From Paenibacillus artemisiicola (GTDB taxonomy: Bacteria > Bacillota > Bacilli > Paenibacillales > Paenibacillaceae), in NCBI RefSeq assembly GCF_017652985.1, contig NZ_JAGGDJ010000034.1:1-61949 (forward strand): a stretch of DNA of 61,949 bases, in the 5' to 3' direction. Each line of letters opens with the position of its first letter. Positions within the stretch are counted from its first letter, which is position 1. Under the pieces are notes generated by a model, which saw only the letters and a list, made by a program, of their open reading frames with translations, was not told the origin of the DNA and made no database searches. Shown piece after piece: positions 33,350-43,220 of this stretch. The position numbers and the translations under genes are program-made.

Positions 33350-34309
33350 ATGCAGAACACGGAAGCGGTTCCCGCAAGCGCCCCCGCTCCCCGAACGCGG
33401 ACGGCGGGACGGCGTTGGCGAAGCATCGCCCGCAACTGGCAGCTGTACATCTTCGTGGCGCCGGCGTTCTTCTATTTTCTAATTTTCTCGTACGGCCCGA
33501 TGTACGGCATCCAGATCGCGTTCAAGAATTACGTGCCGACCAAGGGCATCTTCGGCAGCGCATGGACCGGCTTCGATCATTTCGTCCGCTTCTTCCATTC
33601 TTATTATTTCTGGGACTTGATCTGGAACACGCTGAGCATCAGCCTGTACGAGCTGGCCGTCGGCTTCCCGATTCCGATCATCCTGGCGCTCGCCTTCAAC
33701 GAGGTGCGGACGGGCTTCTTCAAGAAGCTGGCCCAGACGGTGACGTACGCGCCGCATTTCATTTCGGTCGTCGTCATGGCCGGGATGATCATCACCTTCC
33801 TGACCCCGTCGACCGGCATGGTCGTCCGCTTGATCGAAGCGCTCGGATTCGGCAGTCCGGAATTTCTGACCGATCCGCGCTGGTTCAAGACGATGTACGT
33901 CCTGTCGGGCGTTTGGCAGAGCGCCGGCTGGGGAACGATCATCTATCTCGCGGCGCTGTCGGGCGTCGATCCGGGACTGCACGAAGCGGCCGTCATCGAT
34001 GGGGCTTCGCGCTTCCAGCGCGTGCGCCACATCAACGTTCCGACGCTCGTTCCGACGATGACCATCCTGCTCATTCTGAACATGGGGAGCTTGTTCGGCG
34101 TTGGCTTCGAGAAGATCCTGCTGCTGCAAAACCCGCTGAACATGGATTCGTCGGACGTCATCTCGACGTTCGTCTACCGCTCGGGCCTCGTGGACGCCCA
34201 GTACAGCTTCTCGACGGCGATCGGTCTCTTCAATTCGGTCGTCAACGCCGTGCTGCTCGTCCTCGTGAATCAGATCGTCCGCCGGACGAGCGAGAACAGT
34301 TTGTGGTAG
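33350..34309 (+). CDS. Carbohydrate ABC permease, LplB type
   Basis: 319-residue permease. A basic N-terminal tail (RTRTAGRRWRSIARNW) precedes the first membrane segment IFVAPAFFYFLIFSYGP, followed by MYGIQIAFKNYVPTKGIFG and EAA loop EAAVIDGASRFQRVRHINVP. Ribosome site AGAAGGGAG. It is first of a permease-permease-SBP operon of the same gene order as 1000-4617. Its partner follows by 13 bases. Confidence 0.93.
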   Translation: MQNTEAVPASAPAPRTRTAGRRWRSIARNWQLYIFVAPAFFYFLIFSYGPMYGIQIAFKNYVPTKGIFGSAWTGFDHFVRFFHSYYFWDLIWNTLSISLYELAVGFPIPIILALAFNEVRTGFFKKLAQTVTYAPHFISVVVMAGMIITFLTPSTGMVVRLIEALGFGSPEFLTDPRWFKTMYVLSGVWQSAGWGTIIYLAALSGVDPGLHEAAVIDGASRFQRVRHINVPTLVPTMTILLILNMGSLFGVGFEKILLLQNPLNMDSSDVISTFVYRSGLVDAQYSFSTAIGLFNSVVNAVLLVLVNQIVRRTSENSLW

Positions 34310-34322
34310 GAGGAGGTTGCCC

Positions 34323-35231
34323 ATGTTAACGGGCGTGAAAGAAACCGGGCGCGACAAGGCGTTCCTCGCGTTCAATTACCTGTATGTCTTGTTGGCGTTC
34401 CTCGTCGTGCTGTACCCCGTGGCGTATATCGTCAGCGCGTCCGTCAGCGATCCGAAGCTCGTCGCCTCCGGCGACATGTGGCTCTGGCCGAGAGGCTTCA
34501 CGTTCGACGGGTACGAGCGGGTGTTCCGGAATCGGAACATCTGGATCGGCTACGGCAACACCGTTCTGTATACGGTCGTGGGCACCGCGATCAACCTGGC
34601 GGTCACGCTGCCGGCCGCCTACGCGCTAAGCCGCAAGGATTTCGTCGGCCGTCAATTCTTTACCGGCATGTTCATGGTCACGATGTTTTTCGGCGGCGGT
34701 CTCGTGCCGACCTACCTGCTCGTGAAAGGGCTGGGCATGGTCGATACGATGTGGGCGATCGTCGTGCCGTCGGCCGCGTCGATTTGGAACATTATCGTCT
34801 CCCGGACCTTCTTCCAAAGCTCCATCCCGCGGGAGCTGCAGGAAGCGGCCCAAATCGACGGCGCTTCGAACTGGCGGCTGTTCCTGACCATCGTGCTGCC
34901 CTTGTCGATGCCGATCATCGCGGTCATGGCGCTGTTCTACGGCGTCGGCAACTGGAACGGCTACTTCTCGGCGCTCATCTACTTGAACGACAACGCCAAG
35001 TATCCGCTTCAGCTCGTGCTGCGCCAAATCCTCGTGCTGCAGGAGATGAGCGCCCAGGGCGGCGCCGCGCTGGACGCGTCGACGGCTTCGGCGCTGAACA
35101 GCAAGGCGGAAATCGCGGCCCTGGTCCGATACGCCGTCATCATCGTGGCGACCGTTCCGGTCATTCTGGTGTACCCGTTTCTACAGCGGTATTTCGTGCA
35201 GGGTGTTATGATTGGCTCTATCAAGGGTTGA
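34323..35231 (+). CDS. Carbohydrate ABC permease, YtcP type
   Basis: 302-residue permease with segment FNYLYVLLAFLVVLYPVAYI, SASVSDPKLVASGDMWLWP, EAA loop QEAAQIDGASNWRLFLTIVL and C-terminus YFVQGVMIGSIKG. ATG 34323 lies 6 bases after TAGGAGGAGG; a TTG at 34317 directly abuts that site and is not used. Partner of the 33350 product. Confidence 0.93.
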   Translation: MLTGVKETGRDKAFLAFNYLYVLLAFLVVLYPVAYIVSASVSDPKLVASGDMWLWPRGFTFDGYERVFRNRNIWIGYGNTVLYTVVGTAINLAVTLPAAYALSRKDFVGRQFFTGMFMVTMFFGGGLVPTYLLVKGLGMVDTMWAIVVPSAASIWNIIVSRTFFQSSIPRELQEAAQIDGASNWRLFLTIVLPLSMPIIAVMALFYGVGNWNGYFSALIYLNDNAKYPLQLVLRQILVLQEMSAQGGAALDASTASALNSKAEIAALVRYAVIIVATVPVILVYPFLQRYFVQGVMIGSIKG

Positions 35232-35265
35232 TCTGGCCATAACCAATTTGAAGGGGGATGTTCGA

Positions 35266-36936
35266 ATGAAGAAGCTACGCAAGGCTTCATCCGTCTTGGT
35301 CGGCCTGACCTTGACGGCATCCGTGCTGGCGGCTTGCGGCTCGGCGAACGACAACGAGGGGGCCGCTTCCGATTCGGGCGGCGCGGCGAACGGGAACGGC
35401 GCCGCAGCCTCGAACGGCGCGGCGAACGCGAACGGCTCAGGGGACGCGGAGGGCGTGAAGAAGGACGGCTTCCCGATCGTCGCCAAGCCGCTGACGCTGA
35501 CGATGATGTCGCAGGACGCGGGCGTCGCGGATTGGAAGCAGATGCCCGTCCTGCAGGAGATGGAGAAGCTGACCGGGATCGCGTTCGACTACCAGCTCGC
35601 GCCGATCGACAGCTTCGCCGCCAAGAAGAACCTGGTGTTCGCGAGCGGCGATCTGCCGGACGTGTTCTACGGCGCCGATCTGAAGCCCGCGGAGCAGGTG
35701 ACGTACGGCTCGCAAGGCGTTCTCATTCCGCTGGAGACGTATATCGACGAAGGCTACGCGCCGAACCTGAAAAAGATTTTCGACGAGCATCCGGACATCC
35801 GCAAATCGTTCACGGCGCCGGACGGCCATATGTACGCGCTGCCGAACATCGACCTCTCCGCGGTCTGGTACCGCAGCCCGATGTGGTACAACGGCAAATT
35901 CCTGAAGGCGCTGAACGTGACCGAGCTGCCGAAGACGACGGACGAGCTGTACGCCTTCCTGAAGCGCGTCAAGGACGAGGATCCGAACGGCAACGGCAAG
36001 CCGGACGAGGTGCCGCTCACGTCGGTCAAGCTGGACGATCTGAGGATGTTCTTCCTTGGCTTCTGGGGCATCTACGACGAAGCCGTCTACGCGGACAAGG
36101 CGGGCAAGGTGCATTACACGCCTCAGGAGGAAGGCTATAAGGGGTATCTGACGTTCATGAACCGCCTGTGGAAGGACGAGCTGCTCGATCACGAGACGTT
36201 CTCCCAGACGCCCGAGCAGAAGAAGGCGAAGGGCCAGAACAACCAGATCGCGCTGTTCAACGACTGGTTCCCGTACTTCACGCTCGGCGGCGAGGCGAGC
36301 GGCGACAATCCGATGATGCAGCCGGTCAAGAGCGAGGTGCCGGATTCTCCGGTATACGGCATGCACCCGGGCCTATCCGCCAACGGCACGTTCGCGATCA
36401 CGAGCAAGAACCCCGCGCCGGAAGCGACGATGCGCTGGATCGACTACCAATACGGCTACGACGGGGCGACGCTGTTCAGCCAAGGGCCGGAGAATACGCT
36501 GTGGAAGTATAAGGACAAGGCGACGCACGAGAAGGAGTGGCTGCCGGTTCCGGGCGGCGGAGACCGCGAGGAATACCGCGGCAAGATGACCCCGAACTAC
36601 GGCATCCTGACGCCGGGCATGAGCTCGAGCGAGCTGACGAAGGGGCTGCGGAGCGAGTTCGACGACTGGATCGACAAGGAGAACGCGGCGAAGCTGAAGC
36701 CGATCGGCAAGGCGCCGTTCCCGAACGTGTACCTGACGAACGACGAACAGACGGAAGCGACGACGCTGCTGTCCGATCTCGACACGTACGTGCAGCAGAT
36801 GGAAGCGAAGTTCGTCACGGGGCAGGAGCCGCTCTCCGATTGGGACAAGTATATCGCCCAGATCAAGAAGATGGGCGGCGACCGGATCGCGGAGCTCTAT
36901 CAAGGCGCCTACGACCGCTGGAATACGGGGAAATAA
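35266..36936 (+). CDS. Extracellular sugar-binding lipoprotein
   Basis: 556-residue solute-binding lipoprotein with signal peptide ending ASVLAAC (Cys24), then a Gly/Asn/Ala-rich tether and a mature domain (LVFASGDLPDVFYGADLKP, DPNGNGKPDEVPLT). DPNGNGKPDE resembles a Ca-binding loop seen in several LipO-like proteins. ATG 35266 follows AAGGGGGATG. Last gene of the fourth importer; a terminator follows. The adjacent minus-strand membrane AraC sensor is its probable regulator. Confidence 0.93.
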   Translation: MKKLRKASSVLVGLTLTASVLAACGSANDNEGAASDSGGAANGNGAAASNGAANANGSGDAEGVKKDGFPIVAKPLTLTMMSQDAGVADWKQMPVLQEMEKLTGIAFDYQLAPIDSFAAKKNLVFASGDLPDVFYGADLKPAEQVTYGSQGVLIPLETYIDEGYAPNLKKIFDEHPDIRKSFTAPDGHMYALPNIDLSAVWYRSPMWYNGKFLKALNVTELPKTTDELYAFLKRVKDEDPNGNGKPDEVPLTSVKLDDLRMFFLGFWGIYDEAVYADKAGKVHYTPQEEGYKGYLTFMNRLWKDELLDHETFSQTPEQKKAKGQNNQIALFNDWFPYFTLGGEASGDNPMMQPVKSEVPDSPVYGMHPGLSANGTFAITSKNPAPEATMRWIDYQYGYDGATLFSQGPENTLWKYKDKATHEKEWLPVPGGGDREEYRGKMTPNYGILTPGMSSSELTKGLRSEFDDWIDKENAAKLKPIGKAPFPNVYLTNDEQTEATTLLSDLDTYVQQMEAKFVTGQEPLSDWDKYIAQIKKMGGDRIAELYQGAYDRWNTGK

Positions 36937-36965
36937 TCCCGCACGGCGGCGCGCGAACGCCAAAC

Positions 36966-36990
36966 ACGCCCGGCCGCTGCGGCCGGGCGT
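36966..36990. terminator. Hairpin terminator between convergent genes
   Basis: Stem ACGCCCGGCCG / CGGCCGGGCGT with loop CTG, followed by TTCGCTTCTTCC. It separates the lipoprotein gene from the convergent AraC-sensor gene. Confidence 0.7.
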
Positions 36991-37017
36991 TCGCTTCTTC
37001 CGAAAACGGGCGGGCGT

Positions 37018-39309
37018 CTACGCCTCTTCCAGATCCGCGGCCGCTTCCGCCGCGCCGCCGGCGGCGAACTGCTTCCGGTACTGGCCGGGGGTATAGCCGG
37101 TTTCCTTCTTGAACTTGCGGATGAAGTTCGGCGCGTCCACGTAGCCGACCTTCTGAATAATGTCCTTGAGCGGGTCGCCCGTCGTCGCGAGCTCGCGCAT
37201 GACCTGCTCCAGCCGCCGCTGCCAAACGTATTGGACGAAATTGTGCCCCGTCTTCTCCTTGAAGGACCGGCTGAGGTGGGACGGCGAGATGCCGAACTCG
37301 AAGGCGACCGCCTCGAGGCTCAGGCCCGCGTCGGCGTAATGGAGGTCCAGATGCGCGGCGATCCGGTCGATGACCGTCTGCTCTTCCTTCCGGTTGCTCT
37401 GCTCGACCAGCCGGCACAATCGGGACGCCAAGTCCAGCAGGCCGCGTTCCAGCTCTTCCATGGACTTGCCGTACAGCATGTTCGGCGAGACGTCCTGCAG
37501 CAGGCGGTGATGGCCGAGCTCGGAGGCGGTCTTCAGAAGCGTATTCAGCACGTCGAGGCACATGCACCGCGTGAGCAGCGCCGACAGCTCGGACGCCTGC
37601 AGGCTCCGGAACGCGTCCCGGATCATTTGGCCGGCGATGTCGTCATTGCCCTGCTTCAAGCTTTGGGCGAGTTTCATCAGGGTGTTGGAAGGAATCCAGA
37701 CCGCTTGCTCCGAAGGGTAAGAGAGCTTCTCGAAATACGTGACGGTGCCGCTGCCGGACGAGACCCGCAGCTCGAACGCCGAGCAGGCTTCGATGAACGA
37801 CTGGTTCAGCTGGTCGGGCCCGGCGTAGCACGTGCCGACGCCGACGACGGGGATGAAATCGAGCGCTTCCAGCATCGTGCTCCGCACGGCTTCGACGATG
37901 CGCCGGACCTGCTCGAACTCTTCCGTCCCGCCAACGGGGTCGAAGCCGATCATCAGGCCGAATTGATCGAGCTGCGACAGCTCGACGCCATAGCCCTCGG
38001 CGTTCAGTTCCGGGAATTCCAACTGCGCGAGCAGCTCGGCCATCTCCTGCCGCTCCGCTCTGCCGAGCTCGCCGCGCTCCTCCCAGCCGGCCGCGATGAC
38101 GAAGTGGCGGGTCCGGTCGAACGACAGGCCGAACGCTTCCTGCAGCTCCGGCGCGAGGCTCCGGGCATGGCCGTGCTTCAGCAGCAGGGAAAGGAAATGG
38201 TTGCGCGCGAACGGCTCCTGCAGATCGATGCGGGAGCTGTAGTCCTGCAGCGCCGACCGAATGCGGTCCAGCTCGTTCCGCGATGCCGGCGGCCCGCCTG
38301 CCGGCTTATCGGCCGCGGTCTTCGCCGACGCGAACGCGACGAGCGACGAGATCGGCCGGTACTGCGCCCGGGCCAGCAGCAGCGCGATGGCGGCGCCGGC
38401 GGCGACGACGATCGCGAAGAGCATGATGACGAAGCTGCGCACGTGAAGGACGCTGCTGAAGAACTGCGCGCTCGGCATGACGGTCACGTACGTCCAGCCG
38501 TTCGTTTCCGAGCGGATGGAGACGATCGAATGCGCCTTGCCGTTCAGGCCGCGGGCGGAGATGCCCGGCGTCAGCGTGTCGAACAGGGATTTCGCCTCGG
38601 CGCTCGTCAGCGCTTCGCCCTGCCGGTTGTCCACCAGCGGACGGCCCCGGTTGTCGAGGATGTACGTCAAGCCCTTGTAATTGCCGAGGGTCGAATCGAT
38701 CAGGCTCGTCAGCTCGGATTCCTTGATCAGGTACATGACCGTCCCGTGCGGATTCGGATTGTTCGGCGTGATCGGATTGAGGTAGGCGAGCATCGTTTCC
38801 TGAAGCCCGTTCGGCTTGCTGACGCTGTCGGCGGGACGCATCGTCGGGTACCGGACGCCGTTCAAATCCCGGAACAGGGCGTCCTTGTCCCACTGCCGGA
38901 AACGGACGTTCTCGGCGAACACCGCGTAATCGTTCAAGCCTTTGCTGGAGTAAATGCGACCGTCGCCGTGGAAGTACAAGTAGAGTTCTCCGATGATGGA
39001 GCTGGTCGCCTTGTATTGGTCCAAAGCGGCAATAGCTTCGCCGGCGTAGATCGGATCATGCACCCGGTAAGCGGTCAGCCGTTTGTCGTAGGAGATGCGG
39101 GAGGCGATCTCGCCGAGCTCCTTCATCCGGCCGTCGACGATGATTTTGGCCTGGGTGAGCTGAGCGAGCCGGGATTGCTCGATTTCGGAGCGGAGGTTGT
39201 CGACGGCGTTGCGGTAGACGAAGACCGTCAGGCAGACGAGCGGGATGAGCAGAATGAACAAATACGACCAGATGTATCTCAGGAACAGCCGGGATTTAAA
39301 GTAGGTCAT
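37018..39309 (-). CDS. Membrane-bound AraC-family sensor-regulator
   Basis: 763-residue one-component regulator. TM1 near the N-terminus (YLFILLIPLVCLTVFVY), an extracytoplasmic Cache-like region of about 260 residues, TM2 (VIMLFAIVVAAGAAIALLLA), a cytoplasmic middle region and a C-terminal AraC domain (HTHs VAFEFGISPSHLSRSFKEK and IIQKVGYVDAPNFIRKFK, ending YTPGQYRKQFA). It lacks kinase and receiver domains, so sensing and DNA binding are in one chain, as in YtdP-like regulators of polysaccharide loci. Start 39309 has AAGGAGG 14 bases upstream, somewhat far. It faces the fourth importer and is divergent from the CBM9/PNGase-like operon; either could be the target. Confidence 0.92.
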   Translation of the reverse strand: MTYFKSRLFLRYIWSYLFILLIPLVCLTVFVYRNAVDNLRSEIEQSRLAQLTQAKIIVDGRMKELGEIASRISYDKRLTAYRVHDPIYAGEAIAALDQYKATSSIIGELYLYFHGDGRIYSSKGLNDYAVFAENVRFRQWDKDALFRDLNGVRYPTMRPADSVSKPNGLQETMLAYLNPITPNNPNPHGTVMYLIKESELTSLIDSTLGNYKGLTYILDNRGRPLVDNRQGEALTSAEAKSLFDTLTPGISARGLNGKAHSIVSIRSETNGWTYVTVMPSAQFFSSVLHVRSFVIMLFAIVVAAGAAIALLLARAQYRPISSLVAFASAKTAADKPAGGPPASRNELDRIRSALQDYSSRIDLQEPFARNHFLSLLLKHGHARSLAPELQEAFGLSFDRTRHFVIAAGWEERGELGRAERQEMAELLAQLEFPELNAEGYGVELSQLDQFGLMIGFDPVGGTEEFEQVRRIVEAVRSTMLEALDFIPVVGVGTCYAGPDQLNQSFIEACSAFELRVSSGSGTVTYFEKLSYPSEQAVWIPSNTLMKLAQSLKQGNDDIAGQMIRDAFRSLQASELSALLTRCMCLDVLNTLLKTASELGHHRLLQDVSPNMLYGKSMEELERGLLDLASRLCRLVEQSNRKEEQTVIDRIAAHLDLHYADAGLSLEAVAFEFGISPSHLSRSFKEKTGHNFVQYVWQRRLEQVMRELATTGDPLKDIIQKVGYVDAPNFIRKFKKETGYTPGQYRKQFAAGGAAEAAADLEEA

Positions 39310-39410
39310 GCTTCTATGGCCTGCCTCCTTGCCGAATGGCCTTGCGCCAAGTTGTTTACATGATAGCAACAAAACCGCGGTTTGAACATAGCCCGCATGG
39401 AGGGATCGAC

Positions 39411-40451
39411 ATGAAACTCGGCGAAGTGCCGGAACCGAAGATCGACTATAACCCCAAGCACTACCTATGCAAACGCGCCCCGGGAGCGCTGGCCGTGGAC
39501 GGCCGGGTCGACAAGCCGTTCTGGGAGGCGGCGGATTGGACGGACGATTTCGTCGACATCGAAGGCGGCCTTCGACCGAAGCCCGCCAAGCGGACCCGGG
39601 CCAAGATGCTGTGGGACGACGACTATTTCTATTTCGCGGCGGAGCTGGAGGAAGACCAGATTTGGGCGACGCAGACGGAACGCGACTCGGTGATCTTCCG
39701 CGACAACGATTTCGAAATCTTCATCGATCCGGACGGCGACACGCACGGCTATTACGAGTTCGAGATCAACGCCCTGAACACGGTGTGGGACCTGCTGCTC
39801 CCGAAGCCGTACCGCGACGGCGGACCGGCCGTGAACGGCTGGGATATCGCCGGACTGAAGACGGCGGTGCATATCGAAGGCGAGCTGAACCGTCCGGGGG
39901 CGGACAACCGGAAATGGAGCGTGGAGGTCGCCATGCCGTGGAACAGCCTGAAGGAATACGCCTCCGAGGGGCGGCGGCCGGTCGCGGGCGACTATTGGCG
40001 GGTCAACTTCTCCCGCGTCGAGTGGCGGGCCGAGGCGCGGGACGGCGAATACCGCAAGACGCTGAATCCCGATACGGGCCGGCCGTATCCGGAGGACAAT
40101 TGGGTCTGGTCGCCGATGGGGCTGGTCAACATGCACTATCCGGAGCTGTGGGGCATCGTCGCGTTCGCGGACGCGAACGGGCCGTTCTCGTTCGCGCCGC
40201 CGGCGGACGAACGGATCAAGTGGGCGCTGCGCCGGCTGTATTACAAGGCGCGCAATTACCGCGCGGTTCACGGCGTTTATCCGGACGGCGCGGCGTTGGC
40301 GGCGGATCGGGAGGCGTGGGGGATCGCGTCCGCCATTGAGGCCGCGATCGAGACGACGCGCAGCTTGTTCCAGTTCACGGCGCCGTCCGCGGACGGGAGC
40401 GCGGTCTACTGCATTCGCGAGGACGGAAAACTATGGAAGGAGTCGGTTTGA
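39411..40451 (+). CDS. CBM9-like (DOMON-type) carbohydrate-binding protein, cytoplasmic
   Basis: 346 residues, no signal peptide. Residues 25-250 match the pattern of family-9-like carbohydrate-binding domains: VDGRVDKPFWEAADWTDDF, MLWDDDYFYFAAELEEDQIW, RDNDFEIFIDPDGDTHGYYE, WSVEVAMPWNSL and WRVNFSRVEW. The last 90 residues are helical. Usually this domain is secreted; here it appears intracellular and heads an operon with a PNGase-like protein and a GH18 enzyme. ATG 39411 follows GGAGGGA. A CAAGTTGTTTACA element (39348-39360) lies upstream. The next gene starts directly after its stop codon. Confidence 0.88.
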   Translation: MKLGEVPEPKIDYNPKHYLCKRAPGALAVDGRVDKPFWEAADWTDDFVDIEGGLRPKPAKRTRAKMLWDDDYFYFAAELEEDQIWATQTERDSVIFRDNDFEIFIDPDGDTHGYYEFEINALNTVWDLLLPKPYRDGGPAVNGWDIAGLKTAVHIEGELNRPGADNRKWSVEVAMPWNSLKEYASEGRRPVAGDYWRVNFSRVEWRAEARDGEYRKTLNPDTGRPYPEDNWVWSPMGLVNMHYPELWGIVAFADANGPFSFAPPADERIKWALRRLYYKARNYRAVHGVYPDGAALAADREAWGIASAIEAAIETTRSLFQFTAPSADGSAVYCIREDGKLWKESV

Positions 40452-43220
40452 ATGGCCATGACGCAGCCCTCCGCGTTTTCGTTGGACGACGCGGCCAAGA
40501 CGCGCATTGAGCGCAAATTCCGCGAGAAGCGGGCGATCGCGCAAGCCCGGGAGGAGGCTTTGTTCGGCGTGTTCCGGGACGCGCTGACGGACGAGGAAAG
40601 CTGGGCGCTGAAATATCTGTACGCCTACATGCCGGTCATCGATATGGCCGATTATGACGGGACGCTGTTTCTGAACCACGTGCGCACGACGCTCGAGATT
40701 CGCGGACGGATGCCGTGGGGCGCGAGGGTGCCGGACCGCCTGTTTCTGGCGTTCGTGCTGCCATACCGGGTGAACACGGAGAACATCGAGGATTCCCGCG
40801 GCGCGCTGCACGCCGAATTGGCCGGCCGCACGTCGGCGCTGTCGATGGCGGACGCGATCCTGGAGACGAATTATTGGTGCCACGAGAAAGCGACGTACGT
40901 CGGCAGCGACCTGCGGACGCTCTCGCCGCTCGGCATGCTCCGGAACGCGCGGGGACGGTGCGGCGAGGAATCGACGCTGGCCGTCGCCGCGCTGCGGAGC
41001 ATCGGCATTCCCGCCCGGCAGGTGTACACGCCGCGCTGGGCGCATTGCGACGACAACCACGCGTGGGTGGAAGCATGGGCCGACGGAACGTGGCATTATT
41101 TCGGGGCGTGCGAGCCGGAAGCCCGGCTTGATCAAGGCTGGTTCGGCCCGCCCGCGCGCCGGGCGATGCTGGTCAATACCCGCATCGCCGGGGATTACCC
41201 GGGGTCAGAAGACGTGACGCTGGCCGACGCGTGGTACACGGAAATCAACCTGCTGCCGAATTACGCGCCGACGCGGACGCTGACGGTCGCCGCGAAGGAC
41301 GGGCAGGGCGAGGCCGCGCGCGGCGCGCAAGTCAGGTTCGAGCTGTACAACATGGCGGAGTTCTTCCCGATCGCGGCGCTGCCGACGGACGAACGCGGCG
41401 AGGCCCGCTTGACGACCGGCTATGGCGATCTGCTCGTTCGGGCGGCGAAAGGCGAGCTGTGGGGCGAAACGTTCGCTTCCGCCGGCGACGGCCGCGTCGA
41501 GCTCGTGCTCGACCGCCGGGAGCAGCCTGCCGGCGCGGTCGACGCCGACTTGACGCCGCCGCCCGAGCTTGCGGGCGACCCCCCGGCGCCGCTGTCCGAA
41601 GAAGCGGCCGAGCGGCACCGGCGCCGCCTCGAGGAGGGGACGCGCATTCGCGCCGCGTACGAGGCGTCGTTTCCGGGCGAAGCCGAAGCGGCCGAGCTGG
41701 CCGCGGCGGCCGGGCTGCCGGCGGAGCGGGTCGGGGACGCGCTGCGCAAGGCGCGGGGCAACGCCCGGGAGATCGCGGCGTTCCTTCGCGAGCAGGCCGC
41801 GGTTCACGGCGAGTGGCCGCTGCGGCTGCTCGAGAGCTTGAACGAGAAGGATTTGACGGATACGTTCTCGCCTGCGCTCGCGGATCATCTGCTCGGCGCG
41901 ATGCCGTACCGCGAGGCGTTTCCGGAGGACGTCTTCGTCCGCTATGTCCTCTGCCCCCGCGTGCTGCACGAGATGATCGTGCCGTACCGGGGCTTGTTCG
42001 CCGGAGCCTTCGGCGACGAGGAAGCCGCCGCGTTCCGGGCGGCGCCGGCCGCGCTGGCGCGCTGGCTGGGCGAGCGCTTCGGCTTATGGGAGGCGGACGT
42101 GCCGAACCTGCAAGGTCGGGGCAATCCGGCCGGCAGCTTCCGGTTGATGCGGGGCGACCGGGTCAGCCGGGATGTTCTGTTCGCGGCGCTGTGCCGCGCG
42201 CTCGGCATTCCCGCCCGGCTCCATCCGAGCGAGCTGAAGCCGCAGTATTGGACGAATGGGCGTTGGGCCGATGCGCTGTACGGCGACGGGACGGACGGGA
42301 CGGACGGGGCGGCCGGTAAAGCGGCGAACGGCGGCGGGGAGATCGGGGACGGCGCGAACCGCGATCAGGCATGCGGCGGCGAGGCGGATGCCCGATCCGC
42401 GCGCGGCGGAACGCCGTCATCCGCAGCGGGGGCAAGCGGCCGCGGAACGGTGCGCCTGCTGCGGGATCCCGCCGCGGCGCCCGACGCGCCGGAGGCGGCC
42501 TACGCCGAGAACTTCACGGTCGCCCGGCTGGCGAACGGCGCGTATGTCACGCTGCTCGATCCGCTCGGCGCCGCCGGCGTCTACGATGCGCCGTTCGAGG
42601 CGGAGCCGGGCGCGTACCGGCTGACGACGGGCGTGCGCATGAAGGACGGCGCCGTGAAAGCGCGGTTGACGTACTTCGCGGTGCGGGCGGGCGAAGAGAC
42701 GGCCGTGACGCTGTCCTACCGCAGGGCGGCGGAGGCGCTTCCCGTCTTGGGCGCGCTTCCGGCCGATCGCCCGTTCGCGCTCGCGGACGGAACGATTCGG
42801 AAGCTCGGCGAGCTGGCCGGCCGCAAGGGTGCGCTCGTCGCCTGGCTCGAGCCGGAGCGCGAGCCGACGAAGCATCTGCTGCGCGAGCTCGGCGAACTGG
42901 CCGCGCCGTACGCGGCGCTCGGCGCGCCGATCGTGCTCGCCGCCGGCGGCGCCGAGCCGGCCGCGGCGTTCGATGCCGCCGCGTACCCGGAACTGCCGGC
43001 CAGCGCGGCGGTCGTACGGGACGCCGGGCCGGCGGACTGGGCAGGCGTGAGCCCGCGGCCTTCCCGCGACGCGGGTTACCCGCATCTCTTCGTGGTCGAC
43101 GAACGGCTGCGCGTGCGTTACGCGTCCTCGGGCTATCGGATCGGAACCGGGAAGGAAGCGCTGCGGCTCTTGAACGCCATCGCATCCTTCGCCATATCAA
43201 ATGGAGGTGAGAACGCATGA
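40452..43220 (+). CDS. Multidomain transglutaminase/PNGase-like protein
   Basis: 922 residues, cytoplasmic. Domain 1 (about 100-240) is a transglutaminase core: Cys170 in RGRCGEESTLAVAAL, IGIPARQVYTPRW and His203 in DDNHAWVEAW. Where PNGases have H-x-D-x-C-E it reads YFGACEPE, so the usual catalytic Asp is Gly218 and Glu221 is the nearest acidic residue. Next come a beta-sandwich (TLTVAAKDGQGEAARGAQV), a small helical segment, and a second, degenerate transglutaminase-like domain (FAALCRALGIPARLHPSELK, nucleophile Cys replaced). A Gly/Ala/Asp linker, another beta domain and a thioredoxin-like C-terminus without CXXC follow. It starts at the base after the preceding stop and ends in ATGA overlap with GH18. 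Confidence 0.85.
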   Translation: MAMTQPSAFSLDDAAKTRIERKFREKRAIAQAREEALFGVFRDALTDEESWALKYLYAYMPVIDMADYDGTLFLNHVRTTLEIRGRMPWGARVPDRLFLAFVLPYRVNTENIEDSRGALHAELAGRTSALSMADAILETNYWCHEKATYVGSDLRTLSPLGMLRNARGRCGEESTLAVAALRSIGIPARQVYTPRWAHCDDNHAWVEAWADGTWHYFGACEPEARLDQGWFGPPARRAMLVNTRIAGDYPGSEDVTLADAWYTEINLLPNYAPTRTLTVAAKDGQGEAARGAQVRFELYNMAEFFPIAALPTDERGEARLTTGYGDLLVRAAKGELWGETFASAGDGRVELVLDRREQPAGAVDADLTPPPELAGDPPAPLSEEAAERHRRRLEEGTRIRAAYEASFPGEAEAAELAAAAGLPAERVGDALRKARGNAREIAAFLREQAAVHGEWPLRLLESLNEKDLTDTFSPALADHLLGAMPYREAFPEDVFVRYVLCPRVLHEMIVPYRGLFAGAFGDEEAAAFRAAPAALARWLGERFGLWEADVPNLQGRGNPAGSFRLMRGDRVSRDVLFAALCRALGIPARLHPSELKPQYWTNGRWADALYGDGTDGTDGAAGKAANGGGEIGDGANRDQACGGEADARSARGGTPSSAAGASGRGTVRLLRDPAAAPDAPEAAYAENFTVARLANGAYVTLLDPLGAAGVYDAPFEAEPGAYRLTTGVRMKDGAVKARLTYFAVRAGEETAVTLSYRRAAEALPVLGALPADRPFALADGTIRKLGELAGRKGALVAWLEPEREPTKHLLRELGELAAPYAALGAPIVLAAGGAEPAAAFDAAAYPELPASAAVVRDAGPADWAGVSPRPSRDAGYPHLFVVDERLRVRYASSGYRIGTGKEALRLLNAIASFAISNGGENA

